NCBI RefSeq assembly: GCF_000756305.1
Contig: NZ_JRFE01000058.1
Span: forward strand, 54,457 to 118,456
Direction of reading: 5' to 3'
DNA: 64,000 nt
DNA from: Myxosarcina sp. GI1
GTDB taxonomy: Bacteria; Cyanobacteriota; Cyanobacteriia; Cyanobacteriales; Xenococcaceae
A program made the translations under genes and the position numbers. Position 1 is the first letter of the stretch. Every line of letters begins with the position of its first letter. The notes under the pieces are model-generated. The model worked only from the letters and a program-made list of their open reading frames with translations. It had not been told where the DNA came from and ran no database searches. Positions 35,358-44,811 of this stretch are shown one piece after another.

Positions 35358-36386
35358 TCACAAGACATTGAGTACGCCAAAGAGCATAATGGCAAGATAG
35401 ATGAGGTAAACGCCGTCTAGGGCTAATACCTGCCATAATTGAAAGCCGTGTTCTTTCCCTCCCCAATGAATAAATCCAGCGTATAAAGCTGGCATCAGAG
35501 CGACAAAAGCAAGATTGACGGAATAAAGCTGAAGATCGTTAACAGGTGCAGTTGCTAATGCCAGGGGGACAAAAGCGATGGTCATAGTTACGGCGTGGTC
35601 GCCGATGACGCTAGTGGTAGCAGCAGTTACCTGACCGCTACGGGCAACGCTCCAGGTAGCAAACAGTTCTGGTAGCATTGCCATTGGTGCGGTGATGAAT
35701 AGTCCCCCGATAATTTCGGAGACACCGATCGCACCTACTATATTTTCGGTTGCCCTTACCGTGAAATACGCGCCAACCGCTAAAACTACAACCCCCGCGA
35801 TCGCCCTAAACATTTCCTGCTTTGTCCACTGCACCTCTCTACCTTGCTGACGACCGCGAAATACTGCCTGTCCGAGATATGCCAGGTAGACGATCGCCAT
35901 GACCAAACCATCGATGGGTTGAAGTCCCCGTACTGATTTGGGCAGAGTCAAGACAGCAACTACAGCAATAATTGCTAAATAAGGTATGGCTTGGACGCTG
36001 ACGGCTGATTTTTCCACTCGCAACAGTCTTTGCTGTCGGTGAAGGGCATGAGTATCGAAGTCCTCTCCTGGTTCAGGGTCGTTTTCATCTCCCAATCGCT
36101 CTCGACGAGAAGCCCAGTAAGCAGTTGTAACGACTATAGGAATAGCGATGATATTTGACCCTAGCATCGTTCCCAAACCAATATCCGACACACCCGTAAC
36201 TGCACTAGCCGTATTAATCCCAATTTCGGGACTAGCAGCAGCTAATCCCACAAAAGCTGCACCAGCAACCTGAGTTAAACCCCACTGTCTGCGTAATTTT
36301 TTCAGGGGTTCATCGAGTTGTTCTGCGCCCCAATGTGCTGCCCAGACAGCAGCAATCAGAACTATAGCCCAAATCCAAATGTTCAT
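35358..36386 (-). CDS. CaCA-family Na+/Ca2+-type exchanger
   Basis: 342 residues with about ten membrane segments and the two inverted alpha repeats: [19 protein letters not shown]...LGTMLGSNIIAIPIV, and GGLFITAPMAMLPELFATW...VIGDHAVTMTIAFVP. In exchangers of this superfamily the two Glu/Asp and Pro/Ser of those repeats bind the cation. A cytosolic loop (about 90-125) is acidic. Which cation it exports cannot be read from the sequence. A remnant of a sister gene is at 25085. Confidence 0.85.
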   Translation of the reverse strand: MNIWIWAIVLIAAVWAAHWGAEQLDEPLKKLRRQWGLTQVAGAAFVGLAAASPEIGINTASAVTGVSDIGLGTMLGSNIIAIPIVVTTAYWASRRERLGDENDPEPGEDFDTHALHRQQRLLRVEKSAVSVQAIPYLAIIAVVAVLTLPKSVRGLQPIDGLVMAIVYLAYLGQAVFRGRQQGREVQWTKQEMFRAIAGVVVLAVGAYFTVRATENIVGAIGVSEIIGGLFITAPMAMLPELFATWSVARSGQVTAATTSVIGDHAVTMTIAFVPLALATAPVNDLQLYSVNLAFVALMPALYAGFIHWGGKEHGFQLWQVLALDGVYLIYLAIMLFGVLNVL

Positions 36387-36433
36387 AGATATAGTTGTTA
36401 TGTTATGAGTTTTAAAAATTTTGTTATGTTCGG

Positions 36434-37093
36434 CTAATCCGTCAAAGTTTGTATGCTTTCTTTGAGTAGAGAAAAGGCACTTACCAGCATAAAAATAGCT
36501 ACTAACAAGCTAGCTGCCGTATCAGCCCAAAACCAGTCAAGGTAGAAGATAACTAACGCTGCTGCAAGTAAACCAAAGGAACTCGCTCCATCGGCGATCG
36601 CATGGAAGAATACGCCCCGCACGTTCAAGTTATGGTGGCTTTCTTCGTAAAGTAAGCTGGCATTTATTCCTTTAACAAGTAGTCCTAATGCTGCTATGGC
36701 TAGCATAGGTAAACCAGCTTCAGAAGCAGAAGCTCGAACGTTATGCCAAACACCACACAGAATCGATCCTGCTACTGCCAAGAGAATTAAGCCGTTCAGT
36801 AAGGCAGCTATAGCTTCGATTTGTCGGGGTTTCAATGGTAATTTGGCTTGAGTAGAATGCTCGACTAGCCAAGCAGCAGCTATGGCAATAGCGATCGCCA
36901 TTAGATCGACAAAAAGATGTCCAGATAGAGCGACAAGGGATAAACTATGTACACGAAGTCCCGTTGTTAATTCAGCTAAAAATAATCCGCTTCGCAAACA
37001 TAAAACAATCCACAAAAGCTTCAATGGTTGCGTTTTAATTTCTGCTTCAGATGTATTCCTGGTTTTAATATTTCGGTTCAATTCACCAATCAT
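36434..37093 (-). CDS. CDF-like cation transporter, membrane domain only
   Basis: 219 residues, six membrane segments, with SGHLFVDLMAIAIAIAAAWL in segment 2 and FHAIADGASSFGLLAAAL in segment 5, which give the two HxxxD metal sites of the cation diffusion facilitator family. The C-terminal cytosolic domain is missing and the chain ends after segment 6, as in a minority of short members. Likely exports Zn, Co or Ni. It is read in the same direction as the exchanger, 47 bp upstream. Confidence 0.8.
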   Translation of the reverse strand: MIGELNRNIKTRNTSEAEIKTQPLKLLWIVLCLRSGLFLAELTTGLRVHSLSLVALSGHLFVDLMAIAIAIAAAWLVEHSTQAKLPLKPRQIEAIAALLNGLILLAVAGSILCGVWHNVRASASEAGLPMLAIAALGLLVKGINASLLYEESHHNLNVRGVFFHAIADGASSFGLLAAALVIFYLDWFWADTAASLLVAIFMLVSAFSLLKESIQTLTD

Positions 37094-37140
37094 CCTTAAT
37101 AGTGTTAAAACTGCGATCGAGTCTCAAAGCTGTTTGTCAA

Positions 37141-37707
37141 TTACCGTCCTCTCATCATGCCACCTCCCATACACGGCATTCCTCCCTCGACAAAACCGCT
37201 AACTTCACGGCTATGTTCGCGAAGAACAGCTACTAAATCTGGATCGTCGGAGGTTTTGGTGACGGAAATTCCTTTGGAAGTGTTTTTATTTTGTCTTTGA
37301 TAGCGATCTGCGTTGCGAAACATAGTTGGTAAGGTGCGACTCATCATCGCAAACCACCGTCCTTCATCAACTCTTTGGTGCATACTTTGGACGTGAGCTT
37401 GAATCAAAGCCGTAATTTGCGGATTATCCGACTCTGTAAGAGTACGTACTCCACCTGGAATTTCCTCAACAGTGCGTCGAATTTGGTCGTGGTTGGCGAA
37501 TAACCGATGAACGATTTGCATATCTTCCCTATTACCACCCATCATGCCGTCTCTCATCATGCGGTCGTTCATCATGCCTCCACCCATCATGTCACCTCCG
37601 CACATAGCAACTTGTGTTTCTTGAGAAGTTGCTAGTCTGGGTACGACTAATACCAAACCTAAAGTGAAGAAAAATAAAACTATTCCTAGAACAAATTGAC
37701 GTTTCAT
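37141..37707 (-). CDS. Exported Met-rich protein with MCGG motifs
   Basis: 188 residues from ATG 37707 (the frame extends to 37722). Signal peptide FVLGIVLFFFTLGLVLVVPRLA. Near both ends of the mature chain are Met/Gly clusters (AMCGGDMMGGGMMNDRMM and MPCMGGGMMRGR), and between is a helical region with HRLFANHDQIRRTVEEIPGG and IQAHVQSMHQR. The clusters suggest Cu(I) or other soft-metal binding in the periplasm. The family is not named here. Confidence 0.7.
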   Translation of the reverse strand: MKRQFVLGIVLFFFTLGLVLVVPRLATSQETQVAMCGGDMMGGGMMNDRMMRDGMMGGNREDMQIVHRLFANHDQIRRTVEEIPGGVRTLTESDNPQITALIQAHVQSMHQRVDEGRWFAMMSRTLPTMFRNADRYQRQNKNTSKGISVTKTSDDPDLVAVLREHSREVSGFVEGGMPCMGGGMMRGR

Positions 37708-37780
37708 GATAATTTTTTCCAAAATAATTTTTTATTTGATTTAAAAGTCCCTGTTCGACTGGAGAGCAAACACAATTAAC

Positions 37781-38293
37781 TTAGGACTTACTAGCTTTTT
37801 CTCTCTTCCGAGCAAAAAACAGGGCAGTACCGATAAAGCCCCAAACCGTAGTAGAAATCATCAAGAACTTTTGTAAGGGCTGAGTTTCTTCAAGATCCGC
37901 TCTGATGCCAACTTTGTCGTCTGTTTCGCTCTGTTTGGAGTCAGATCCACTGCTTTCTCCTTCTACCGCAACACTGACAATATCTCCATGCCCTGCCTTA
38001 CGTACCTTAATATCCCAATTGCCCGATACATCAGGTTCGGGAACAAAGGTAAACTTTCCTTCGTTATCAGTTGTTCCTTTGAGCCAAGGACTAGCAGGAT
38101 TTTCAGGAGAATAGACTATTACTTGAGCTTTTGACATTGGAGTTCCATCATCAAAAGCTGCTTGAATTACCATAGCGGGTGTCTGTAGATGCTTGATGTT
38201 CGTTCCATGAGCTAAAACCGAATCGGCAACCATAGCATTGGCAATAATGATGGTTATAAACTGCCATGTTTTAATAATTGACAATATTTTCAT
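37781..38293 (-). CDS. Exported beta-sandwich protein with C-terminal membrane anchor
   Basis: 170 residues: signal peptide, mature start HGTNIKH, a carboxypeptidase-regulatory-like fold (AFDDGTPMSKAQVIVYSPENPASPWLKGTTDNEGKFTFVP, then GNWDIKVRKAGHGD), an acidic Ser-rich linker and one membrane segment near the end (FLMISTTVWGFIGTALFFARKR). It faces the periplasm. Similar domains accompany nickel/cobalt uptake or copper proteins, but a role here is inferred from neighbours only. Confidence 0.65.
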   Translation of the reverse strand: MKILSIIKTWQFITIIIANAMVADSVLAHGTNIKHLQTPAMVIQAAFDDGTPMSKAQVIVYSPENPASPWLKGTTDNEGKFTFVPEPDVSGNWDIKVRKAGHGDIVSVAVEGESSGSDSKQSETDDKVGIRADLEETQPLQKFLMISTTVWGFIGTALFFARKREKASKS

Positions 38294-38311
38294 ATTTCTG
38301 TAAGTGAAAAA

Positions 38312-39469
38312 TTATTCTTCTAATTCATCTAAAATGTTTTCAACTGTCTCTACCTGCGCGGTTTTACCCTGCTGTTGATAGAGGTTTAAAGCTTGTTCGA
38401 GAGCAGTAATAGCTTCTTCGATGCGCTGTCTCTCTTTCAATGCCAGTCCCAGATGATAATAGGACTGGGCATCTTGAGGTTTGAGAGCAATTAACTGTCG
38501 GTGTTCGACAACCGCCATTAGGTAATCCTGCTGTTCTAAAAGAATATCGGCGATCGCTTTTCTAGTTTCTACCGAATCGGGTTGCAGATTGGCTGCTTTG
38601 CGATACTCGGTTAAGGCTGCATCAACATCGCCTTCTGTTTGCAGAATTTTACCCACCTGAAAATGAATTCTGCCATCATTAGGATTTAACTCGGCAGCCC
38701 GTTCAAAAGCTGCGATCGCTTTAGGGGTATTGTTTAGCTCCAACAAAGCGATTCCCAGATCGAGTTGAATCGCACTTTCAGAGGGAGCGAGTTCGGCAGC
38801 CCTTTGTAAAACCTCGATCGCCTTGGCATACTGTTGTTTCTGAAGTAGGATAGTTCCCATCGTGCGATAGGCGATAACATTATTTGGTGCGAGGGTGGTC
38901 AGTCGTGAAAAAGCATCCAATGCACCGTCGTAGTTTTGTTGGCGTAGCAGCACAATTCCTAAACCTAAATGAGCATTGACCAGATTGGGGTCGAGTTCGA
39001 TCGTTCGATCGTAGGCATCGGCAGCTTCAGCATAAGCTTCGGAACTAGCAAGACTGTAGGCTAGACCGTAATAAAAATTAGAGTTATCAGGTTCTAAAGC
39101 GATCGCTTTTTGAAAAGCCTCGACTGCTGCGGGAAAGTTGGATTGGGTTGCCTGTACGTAGCCAATTGCCGAAAAGATGCGGGGATTTTCGCTTTCTAAA
39201 CTAATTACGTGCTGGTAAGCACTCAAAGCTTCCCCTAGTTTGCCCTGTTCTACTAATTCTTTCCCTTGCCTCAAAAGCTGATTGACTTCTACATCTGCTT
39301 CCCACTGTTCTAATGTTTCATTGGGTGAATGAGCGTAAACAGGAAGCATCGTTCCGATAATCCCGTTTAGAAGAACGAGTTTGAATATAAGTAGTTTTAA
39401 CTGCATCTGCTGTGTTCGACCGATCCTAAAAACCCATCGCTGGATCTTTGGTAAAAAAGTTTTAGTCAT
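38312..39469 (-). CDS. Exported TPR-repeat protein
   Basis: 385 residues. An internal Met (start 39406) gives a clean signal peptide, LKLLIFKLVLLNGIIGTMLP; the longer form adds 21 basic residues. Then about nine TPRs follow, each like YHLGLALKERQRIEEAITALEQALNLY. TPR proteins are scaffolds; no catalytic domain is seen. It stands 19 bp upstream of the beta-sandwich gene in the same direction, so the two may work together in the periplasm. Confidence 0.8.
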   Translation of the reverse strand: MTKTFLPKIQRWVFRIGRTQQMQLKLLIFKLVLLNGIIGTMLPVYAHSPNETLEQWEADVEVNQLLRQGKELVEQGKLGEALSAYQHVISLESENPRIFSAIGYVQATQSNFPAAVEAFQKAIALEPDNSNFYYGLAYSLASSEAYAEAADAYDRTIELDPNLVNAHLGLGIVLLRQQNYDGALDAFSRLTTLAPNNVIAYRTMGTILLQKQQYAKAIEVLQRAAELAPSESAIQLDLGIALLELNNTPKAIAAFERAAELNPNDGRIHFQVGKILQTEGDVDAALTEYRKAANLQPDSVETRKAIADILLEQQDYLMAVVEHRQLIALKPQDAQSYYHLGLALKERQRIEEAITALEQALNLYQQQGKTAQVETVENILDELEE

Positions 39470-39554
39470 TAGTTTTTGAAATATAGAACTGACATGGGAA
39501 GAAAGAGTTAAATTATTTCTTGAATCTGTTTATGCTCGAAGCCAACTCCAGGCT

Positions 39555-41504
39555 TCAGTTAACTTTCAAAACCCTAGTAGCGTTAAAAATCGCTAACAGT
39601 GCTACCCCGACATCGGCAAACACCGCTTCCCACAAAGTTGCAAGACCGATCGCACCGAGTAAAATAAATAGGGCTTTAACTGCCATTGCCAAGATGATGT
39701 TTTGCCAGACAATAGTGTGAGTTTTACGCGCTATATTTATTGCCTCTGCTACCTTGGATGGGGCATCATCCATCAGCACTACGTCCGCAGTTTCTATTGC
39801 TGCATCCGAACCCAATGCTCCCATTGCCATCCCTACATCGGCTCTAGCGATTACGGGTGCGTCGTTAATGCCGTCGCCAACAAATGCCACTTTGCTTTTT
39901 TTGTCTGATTTAAGAAGATACTGCTCGATCGCCTCTACCTTATTTTCTGGCAGTAATTCCGCTTTGTAAGTATCCAAGCCAAGTTGATTGGCAACGCTTT
40001 GAGCCACAACTCGGTTATCTCCCGTCAGCATTACGGTTTCGTTGACTCCCGCTTTTTTAAGTCGGGCGATCGCTATGGCTGCATCTGACTTGATTCTGTC
40101 GGAAATTAAAATATAGCCAGCATATTTTCGATCTATGGCTAAATGAACTACCGTACCTTCAACATTGCAGGTGTCGTGTTCTATATTCTCTCGATGTAAT
40201 AGGCGATCGTTTCCTGCTAATACTGCCATCCCCCTAACTTTGGCACTAATTCCGTGTCCTGGTATTTCTTCATAGTCGGTGACATCAGAATCGGTAATCG
40301 CATTATCGTAAGCTTCCACAATCGATCGCGCTACGGGGTGATTGGATTGAGATTCGGCGATCGCAGCCATAGTAAGTATTTCTTTTTCGCTATAGCTGTT
40401 ATAAGACGTTACCTGAGTAACTTGGAATACCCCTTCGGTTAAAGTTCCAGTTTTATCAAAAATTACCGTTTTGACATCGGTTAACGCATCGAGAAAAGTC
40501 GAACCCTTTACTAAAATTCCTCTTTTGGCTGCACCACCAACTCCGCCAAAGTAACCGAGGGGAATACTGATAACCAATCCGCAGGGACAGGATATGACTA
40601 ATAGAACTAATGCCCGATACACCCATTGTTCGCTAGTAGCACCAGGAATGAGTAGAGGAGGCAAGATAGCAACTGCTAGAGAAAGAAAAACTACTATAGG
40701 GGTGTAATAACGAGCAAAACGAGTAATAAACTTTTCTGTGGGAGCTTTTTTACTGCTGGCGTTTTCAACCAAATCCAAAATTTTGGCGATGGAAGATTCG
40801 GCAAACAGTTTGGTGACTCGAACCGTTAAGCTTCCTGTTTGGTTAATCGCACCTGCGAGAATTATTTCGCCTTCCCTGACAGTTCGGGGTACAGATTCAC
40901 CTGTAAGTGCGGAAGTATCAACTTGGGAACTCCCTGCTAGTATTTCCCCATCTAAAGGAACTTTCTCCCCTGGTTTGATGATGATAGTATCTCCAACCTC
41001 TACTTTTTCGGGGTTGACCTCTCTTACTACCCCACCAATAACTAAATTTGCCGTATCGGGACGTACCTCTAGCAATGCCTTAATCGAACGACGCGATCGC
41101 CCAACGGCAAAACCCTGAAACAGTTCGCCGATCTGGAAAAACAGCATCACCGCCACACCTTCGGGCAATTCATGAATGGCGATCGCTCCTATGGTAGCAA
41201 TGGTCATCAAGAAGTTTTCATCGAAGATTTTACCTCGCAGAATATTCCGCCCCGCACTGGTTAAAACAGACCAACCGCTTATTAGATAAGCGGGAATCAA
41301 AACTGCGTATTCGGCGATCGCTCCTGGAGTATCGTGTAAAGGCTGGTTGAAAATTAATCCCACCAGAAATAAAGCGATCGCAATACCGAGGGGTATTAGT
41401 TCTCGACGTAAATTAAATTCGCCATGTTCGTGGCTATGGTCGTGTCCCTCATGGTTATGACCTTCATCGGTAGAACAGCAGCCAGTGGAATGTTGACTTG
41501 TCAT
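39555..41504 (-). CDS. Zn/Cd/Co-type P1B ATPase with His-rich N-terminus
   Basis: About 649 residues from ATG 41504; a further start at 41540 would overlap the operator. N-terminus: CCSTDEGHNHEGHDHSHEHGE in place of an HMA domain. Eight membrane segments, CPCGLVISIPLGYFGGVGG (about 306), DKTGTLTEGVF (Asp about 350), NHPVA, TGDN and [16 protein letters not shown]. The CPC followed by GLV and the late Lys/Asp arrangement fit the Zn/Cd (IB-2) group. It probably exports zinc, cadmium or cobalt, repressed by the SmtB-like gene upstream. Confidence 0.9.
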   Translation of the reverse strand: MTSQHSTGCCSTDEGHNHEGHDHSHEHGEFNLRRELIPLGIAIALFLVGLIFNQPLHDTPGAIAEYAVLIPAYLISGWSVLTSAGRNILRGKIFDENFLMTIATIGAIAIHELPEGVAVMLFFQIGELFQGFAVGRSRRSIKALLEVRPDTANLVIGGVVREVNPEKVEVGDTIIIKPGEKVPLDGEILAGSSQVDTSALTGESVPRTVREGEIILAGAINQTGSLTVRVTKLFAESSIAKILDLVENASSKKAPTEKFITRFARYYTPIVVFLSLAVAILPPLLIPGATSEQWVYRALVLLVISCPCGLVISIPLGYFGGVGGAAKRGILVKGSTFLDALTDVKTVIFDKTGTLTEGVFQVTQVTSYNSYSEKEILTMAAIAESQSNHPVARSIVEAYDNAITDSDVTDYEEIPGHGISAKVRGMAVLAGNDRLLHRENIEHDTCNVEGTVVHLAIDRKYAGYILISDRIKSDAAIAIARLKKAGVNETVMLTGDNRVVAQSVANQLGLDTYKAELLPENKVEAIEQYLLKSDKKSKVAFVGDGINDAPVIARADVGMAMGALGSDAAIETADVVLMDDAPSKVAEAINIARKTHTIVWQNIILAMAVKALFILLGAIGLATLWEAVFADVGVALLAIFNATRVLKVN

Positions 41505-41541
41505 TACCCAAACACTTAAATAGATTTTATAATTGAACAAT

Positions 41542-41555
41542 TGAATACTTGTTCA
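41542..41555 (-). promoter_or_regulatory. SmtB/ZiaR-type operator before the P-type ATPase
   Basis: On the minus strand TGAACA-AG-TATTCA, the core of the 12-2-12 inverted repeat bound by SmtB/ZiaR-type repressors, with matching flanks (ATTATC before). It lies 38 bp before the ATPase start. A related but weaker element (TATTCA-GA-TGAACA) is at about 42249-42262, before the repressor gene. Confidence 0.75.
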
Positions 41556-41626
41556 GATAATATCCAAAAAAAAGCAATTAAGCAATGAGTTTCAGAAAGA
41601 ATTTAAAAAGCTTTTAGCTTTAAGCC

Positions 41627-41752
41627 TTTAGCCATTAGCTAATTAATTAGTAGTTTAAAAATACTAATTGATTGAGACTCTTAAATCAAAGATTTTAAGA
41701 GGGGACTTAAACCCAAAAAGCTAATGGCTAACAGCTAACGGCTAATGGCTAA
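41627..41752. repeat. Inverted-repeat element with TTTAGCCATTAGCT ends
   Basis: TTTAGCCATTAGCT (41627-41640) is followed by its reverse complement AGCTAATGGCTAA at 41719-41731 and a further GGCTAATGGCTAA at 41740-41752. The same word occurs at 52633-52644. It fills the gap between the repressor gene and the ATPase and looks like a small dispersed, hairpin-forming repeat. Confidence 0.6.
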
Positions 41753-41759
41753 CCGAAGG

Positions 41760-42167
41760 TTAAACTTCGTCTAAATGTTCGGCTACTTCTCGATATAGAT
41801 TAGCTATATGCGCGTCTGCCAAGCTGTAATAGACGTTACGCCCTTCGCGACGATGCTTCACCAAACGTAGGTTTCGGAGCAAACGTAACTGATGGGATAC
41901 GGCAGATTCACTCATTTTGACTACTGCTGCTAAGTCACAGACACAAAGTTCGGCATGAGAAAGTGCAGAAAGAAGTTTGAGCCGATGGGGATCTGCCATT
42001 GCGCCAAAAAATTGAGCCATTTGCTGTGCTTTCTCTGTAGTGACAATTTCTGACTGCACCTGACGCACTTGCTCTAAATGAATTAGAGGCGAATCACAGA
42101 TTGGTGCGCCCGATTCTGAAGAGGCTTGTTTCTTTGGCTTGTTAGCTTTGCTCATTTGGTTGTGCAA
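41760..42167 (-). CDS. ArsR/SmtB-family repressor (ZiaR-like)
   Basis: 135 residues with a winged HTH (MSESAVSHQLRLLRNLRLVKHRREGRNVYYSL). Metal sites of both kinds are present: alpha3 ELCVCDLA (Cys-x-Cys) with the N-terminal ICDSP, and alpha5 DAHIANLYREVAEHLDE (Asp, His, His, Glu). This combination is that of ZiaR/SmtB zinc sensors with extra alpha3N thiols. It is upstream of, and in the same direction as, the P-type ATPase; metal binding should free the operator at 41542. Confidence 0.9.
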   Translation of the reverse strand: MHNQMSKANKPKKQASSESGAPICDSPLIHLEQVRQVQSEIVTTEKAQQMAQFFGAMADPHRLKLLSALSHAELCVCDLAAVVKMSESAVSHQLRLLRNLRLVKHRREGRNVYYSLADAHIANLYREVAEHLDEV

Positions 42168-42282
42168 TGAACCGATCGACTTAGTTGAGTCAATACAGTT
42201 TTATACTGACCTACTATGATAATGATACTCATTTTTTAAATGAATGTCTATTCAGATGAACAAATACAAGTTTTGGTTTCTT

Positions 42283-43626
42283 CTAATAGTGTGCGGGAAG
42301 TCGTAATATAAAATTACTTCCTTTGTCAGCCTCACTCTGCACTTCCAAACTCCCGTTGTGAGCCAAAGCGATCGCACGAGCTATAGCTAACCCAAGCCCA
42401 GAACCGCCCTTGCTTCTAGAACGAGCCTTATTCACGCGATAAAAACGATCGAAGATACGCCGTTGTTCTGGTTTTGAAATACCAATACCCGTATCTCGGA
42501 CTGAAACTACTGCCCGATGATGTTCTTCGGTCAAACTGACAATAACTTGCCCTCCTGCTGGTGTGTACTGAATCGCGTTAGTAACTAAATTAGTAATTAA
42601 ACGATATAGCTGAGTGCGATCGCCCAACACCACAATCGGCTGAGACACTTTAATTTGAGAAGTGAGTTCGATTTCTGAAGCCATTGCTAAGGCTGCCAAA
42701 TCCTCTTCTACTTCAATAATTAGGTTTGCTAAAGTAACTTTTTCTCGATTTTTGTTGGAACTACTGGTGCTAATTTCACCATCAATACGACATAATATCA
42801 ACAAATCCGCTACTAAATAAGACAGCCGTTTGTTCTGACGCACTATGCTTTTGAGAGTCTCTTTAGCTTGAGATCCTGATAGATCGGGTAGCATGAGATC
42901 TGATTGAGCCGTTGCTTGAATGGCTGCTAAAGGAGTCCTGAGTTCGTGAGCAGCATCGGCAGTAAATTGCTGCATTTGCCGATAAGACTGATAAATCGGG
43001 CGTATAGCCGACCCCGATAGCCACCAGCTAACACCTGCTACCATTAGCACTACTAAAGGTACTCCCAACAGTAGAAGCCATCTGACATTAGCAACATAAG
43101 TATCAAAATCTTGCAGACTTCTACCGACTTGAAGATAACCCCAGTTTTGCCCTTGTTGAGTGTGTAAAAGAAAAGAAACTTGTTGATAGCGAATACCCTG
43201 AGAATCGGTTAAGGTTTCCCACTCTCGATCTAACACTTGAGGTAATTCGGGCTGCATCCCTGCTACTGCTACCAAATTTTCTGACAAACTGAAGAGGCGT
43301 AAATAATATTTATCCTGTCCGATTACACCTAATCGCAACGCTTGAAAGCGATCGGGGTTGTAACAGCCTGTTTCTACAAGGCAGGTATTTGGTAATAACT
43401 CTTTTACTTCAGGCTCTATTTTTCCTGGCTGTTCGAGAACGGGTAACAAGCTATCGTGCAGAGTTCCCGCGACCGATTTTAATTCTTGGTTAATAGTAAT
43501 ACGATGGGCATGAGCAACTGCTTCGTAAAATCCCAAAGCACAAATAAGCAAGACTATGCTTAGAATTGCTGCATACCAGCTAGCCAGTCGCCAGCGCGAT
43601 TTGAAAAAAAGTTGGTTTTGCTTCAC
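42283..43626 (-). CDS. Sensor histidine kinase of two-component system 3
   Basis: 447 residues starting with GTG (43626). Membrane segments at about 14-34 and 178-202, periplasmic LLPNTCLVETGC (Cys-x5-Cys), phosphoacceptor FTADAAHELRTPLAAIQ, ATPase NLVTNAIQYTP, DTGIGI and GGSGLGLAIA. Closest in plan to the kinase of system 1. The gap to the regulator gene is 34 bp, unlike the overlapping arrangement of the other two pairs. Confidence 0.92.
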   Translation of the reverse strand: MKQNQLFFKSRWRLASWYAAILSIVLLICALGFYEAVAHAHRITINQELKSVAGTLHDSLLPVLEQPGKIEPEVKELLPNTCLVETGCYNPDRFQALRLGVIGQDKYYLRLFSLSENLVAVAGMQPELPQVLDREWETLTDSQGIRYQQVSFLLHTQQGQNWGYLQVGRSLQDFDTYVANVRWLLLLGVPLVVLMVAGVSWWLSGSAIRPIYQSYRQMQQFTADAAHELRTPLAAIQATAQSDLMLPDLSGSQAKETLKSIVRQNKRLSYLVADLLILCRIDGEISTSSSNKNREKVTLANLIIEVEEDLAALAMASEIELTSQIKVSQPIVVLGDRTQLYRLITNLVTNAIQYTPAGGQVIVSLTEEHHRAVVSVRDTGIGISKPEQRRIFDRFYRVNKARSRSKGGSGLGLAIARAIALAHNGSLEVQSEADKGSNFILRLPAHY

Positions 43627-43660
43627 GTTTGAAGATTAGCTCGAACACTCTGAATCACAC

Positions 43661-44341
43661 TCATTGTTGAAAACGATAGCCTAACCCGTAGACGGTTTCT
43701 ATCAGATCGCTACACCCATACTTAGCTAGTTTGCGTCGCAGCAAGCTGATTTGTGCTGCGACTACATTACTAGGTGGTTCTGCACCGAATTCCCATAGTC
43801 GTTCCAAGAGCTGTTCGCTACTAACAATTTGGTTTGGATGCTGCATAAAATACTCTAACAATTGAAATTCTTTTTTAGTCAATTGTATTTGTGTCTCTCC
43901 CGATTCTTCCTGAAGCCAAAAAGTATTAGTACCGTAGTCCAGGCTGAGATTACCTACTTGTAATCGCTGGGGTTGTAGCTGAGGAGTTCTTCTTTGTAAA
44001 GCTCTCAATCTTGCTAACAGTTCTGGCATATCAAAGGGTTTGACCAGGTAATCATCCGCTCCCGCATCCAAACCAGCAATTTTATCTTCCATACTGTCTT
44101 TTGCCGTCAACATCAGTATGGGTAAGGGCTTTTGCTGTTGCCTGATGCGCTTAGTTAATTCTATCCCCGATATTCCAGGTAACAACCAGTCGAAAATTCC
44201 TAGATGGTATTCCTTTAGTTTAAAGTAATCCCAAGCATCCAGACCGTCTACAGCCCAATCTACAAGGTGATTGCTTTGGTTTAAACTCTGTTTGATCGCA
44301 GCTCCTAAATCTGGTTCGTCTTCAACTAATAATATTCTCAC
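43661..44341 (-). CDS. OmpR-family response regulator of system 3
   Basis: 226 residues starting with GTG (44341): receiver with LLVEDEPD, Asp in GIFDWLLPG, Lys in GADDYLVKPFD, then winged helix with SNVVAAQISLLRRKLAK...IETVYGLGYRF. RND system 2 begins 2 kb away and carries a weak ATTTCAT repeat, so this regulator may act on it; not certain. Confidence 0.92.
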   Translation of the reverse strand: MRILLVEDEPDLGAAIKQSLNQSNHLVDWAVDGLDAWDYFKLKEYHLGIFDWLLPGISGIELTKRIRQQQKPLPILMLTAKDSMEDKIAGLDAGADDYLVKPFDMPELLARLRALQRRTPQLQPQRLQVGNLSLDYGTNTFWLQEESGETQIQLTKKEFQLLEYFMQHPNQIVSSEQLLERLWEFGAEPPSNVVAAQISLLRRKLAKYGCSDLIETVYGLGYRFQQ

Positions 44342-44811
44342 GATCGCTGGCGGTTAATAATTCTCTGGCAAACACTAATCGTTTTATTATTTACACGAAA
44401 TTATTAAATCGGGATGAAATTGTATAACAGCCATAGTATAAATTAACGTTTATCTGTATGCAGAAATTTGATATATGCGAAAAATACTTTATTCGCTCTC
44501 AGATGGTTCTCAATCTGCTAAAATTCTGATTGAGTAGAACATCAATTAGTTACTTGAGAATGATAATAGATCGCATTCGTCTGGGAAAGATTGCGATTCT
44601 TGTTCTCTGTTTCAGCTTTGAATCATTCTAATTGTTCGATCTTTTTAAACCAATTTTCGGTATTCGAGGCGATTTTAGTCCGTTCTACCTTAAACAATTT
44701 ACATATTTTAAAGTCGAAACCGTGTGGCTTTTCAAATCGGCATTTTCGTTCGCGCCTTAACGTCCGCTTGAGAAGCTAGCTAGATTCATCTCAACAAAAA
44801 TCTTGAATAGT
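44342..44811. other. Gene-free stretch between regulator and permease
   Basis: About 470 bases, AT-rich. A single ATGAAAT half-site is seen at 44414-44420, with no clear partner at 11 bp. An open frame of 62 codons inside it has no start context and no domain, and is taken as chance. No RNA gene or repeat was recognised. Confidence 0.4.

Noticed and set aside
44591-44779. 62-codon open frame before the permease gene
   Set aside because: No ribosome site, no domain, composition like intergenic DNA.
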